The translations under genes were made by a program, and so were the position numbers. From NCBI GenBank assembly GCA_018660835.1, contig JABJJN010000020.1, positions 248,001 to 312,000 of the forward strand: a stretch of DNA of 64,000 nucleotides, written 5' to 3'. Origin of the DNA: Gemmatimonadota bacterium (GTDB taxonomy: Bacteria; Latescibacterota; UBA2968; UBA8231). Below, piece after piece: positions 63,378-64,000 of the stretch (position 1 is the stretch's first letter; the number at the start of each line of letters is the position of its first letter). Under the pieces are notes generated by a model. That model saw nothing but the letters and a program-made list of their open reading frames with translations, searched no databases and had not been told where the DNA came from.

Positions 63378-64000
63378 TCAACGGTCGATGCTCTCAAGCC
63401 AGTCTGAAATACCACGCATGTCGTAGGCCTGGGCCATCGTGCGCAATTGCCTTGCAAGAGTCACGCCGTCACCCCCCATGGCATGGACCTGATCAAGGTG
63501 TTCCCGTGTGGCGTTGATATCCCCCACTTGCGTTGCCTGTACCAATCCTTCGAATAGTGGGTCAGGCAGGAAGGACGCGACAGCGACCAGCGAATCAAGG
63601 GAGACTTCCTCCGTCAGTACGGGCTCTGCCTCGCCAGCAACAAACTCGAAGGTGGCGCCGAGCATTTCATGCAGGCAGCCGTAGATCCGCTCGCGACGGA
63701 AGGGTTTGTCGATAAAGCTGTCAAACCCCTCCTCGAGGAATCGATCCCGCTGATGGGCAAGAGCCGACGCCGTGACGGCTACGATCTTTGGTGCCTCATT
63801 GCCAAGTCGCTCCATGATGGCCTTGCGAACCTGACTACCGTCCATGCCGGGCATGCGGATATCAAGAAAGACGATGTCGAAGGTGTCCGACTCGATCGCA
63901 GCCAACGCTTGCTCACCACCGTCGGCGAGCACCGTCGTCACCCCAATGTTCTCAACCATGGACGCCAGGACTTCACGATTCTCGGTGATGTCATCGACGA
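63378..64000 (-). CDS. Response-regulator receiver domain protein, 5' end cut off
   Basis: The minus-strand frame is open to the right edge (codons reading VDDITENREVLASMVENIG), so this is the C-terminal part of a larger gene; ATG 63959 is internal. Receiver features: DD in VDDIT, phosphoacceptor Asp in FLDIRMPGMDG, VAVTASAL and Lys in FIDKPF. It continues about 90 residues past the receiver into an acidic helical region (LDSLVAVASFLPDPLF), as in hybrid sensor kinases. Likely a hybrid kinase whose sensor and kinase parts lie to the right. It ends 10 bases before the sulfatase start, so it may be its regulator or operon mate. Confidence 0.82.
   Translation of the reverse strand, partial: VDDITENREVLASMVENIGVTTVLADGGEQALAAIESDTFDIVFLDIRMPGMDGSQVRKAIMERLGNEAPKIVAVTASALAHQRDRFLEEGFDSFIDKPFRRERIYGCLHEMLGATFEFVAGEAEPVLTEEVSLDSLVAVASFLPDPLFEGLVQATQVGDINATREHLDQVHAMGGDGVTLARQLRTMAQAYDMRGISDWLESIDR

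Noticed and set aside
1..64000. CRISPR arrays, tRNA/rRNA genes, insertion sequences, prophage genes
   Set aside because: None seen on reading both strands: no regularly spaced long repeats, no tRNA-like cloverleaf with CCA end, no transposase or integrase motifs.

Overview
The window is about 58-60 % GC by eye, densely coded on both strands, and shows no rRNA, tRNA, CRISPR array, transposase or phage gene. It carries a TonB-dependent receptor with an N-terminal carboxypeptidase-regulatory-like domain followed by a DUF4249 lipoprotein, a secreted esterase with a C-terminal FlgD/T9SS-type sorting domain (NYPNPFNP motif), TamA/TamB, and a diderm envelope lipoprotein operon. Together with many phytanoyl-CoA dioxygenase (PhyH), BNR/sialidase-like, MR/MLE (enolase superfamily) and sulfatase genes, this suggests a Gram-negative FCB-group bacterium, most like Latescibacterota/Poribacteria-type glycan degraders. 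That placement is inference from gene content.

Layout. 0-5 kb: end of an NrfD-like quinone-interacting membrane subunit, a DUF2339-like polytopic protein, a PhyH enzyme and a BNR/sialidase-LamG protein. 5-8 kb: class II fructose-bisphosphate aldolase, a galactonate-dehydratase-like enzyme and an SDR, a probable sugar/sugar-acid catabolic unit. 8-12 kb: two divergent methyltransferases and a YejA-type peptide-binding protein. 11.5-23.4 kb: LLM oxidoreductase + MR/MLE, PTE-like hydrolase + BNR protein, M81 (MlrC-like) protein + epimerase, two divergent PhyH genes, the sorted esterase, an ankyrin protein and a MOSC protein. 23.4-26.3 kb: cysD-cysNC sulfate activation. 26.5-30.7 kb: methyltransferases, aldo/keto reductase, 6PGDH-like protein, PhyH. 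30.7-37 kb: tamB-tamA. 37-46 kb: sugar-phosphate-isomerase-like TIM barrel, sodium:solute symporter, DsbA-like lipoprotein, BNR protein and yejBEF. 46-57.6 kb: a four-gene envelope operon with a divergent sigma-54 activator, a His/Met-rich membrane protein, a HisKA_2 kinase and aceE. 57.8-64 kb: TonB receptor/DUF4249 lipoprotein, aldo/keto reductase, sulfatase, and a response-regulator domain running off the right edge.

The strongest candidate for an undescribed system is at 46.1-53 kb. A textbook -24/-12 sigma-54 element (minus strand 50757-50743) drives an operon of two LPP20-like proteins, a predicted beta-barrel protein and a CsgG/FlgO-like protein. The divergent gene encodes an AAA+ sigma-54 activator with an unrecognised sensor region and a non-Fis C-terminus. 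Between them lies a helically phased array of TTGCGC-type half-sites at the usual enhancer distance. No flagellar or curli genes are nearby.

A second theme is nutrient capture. The Yej-type oligopeptide importer is split (yejA at 9.7 kb, yejBEF at 42 kb), and both yejA and yejB appear to begin at non-AUG/GUG/UUG codons. Uptake genes (SSS symporter, TonB receptor, Yej) are interleaved with intracellular BNR/sialidase-like proteins, enolase-superfamily dehydratases, PhyH oxygenases and a sulfatase. This is consistent with scavenging complex, possibly sulfated, carbohydrates or derived small molecules.
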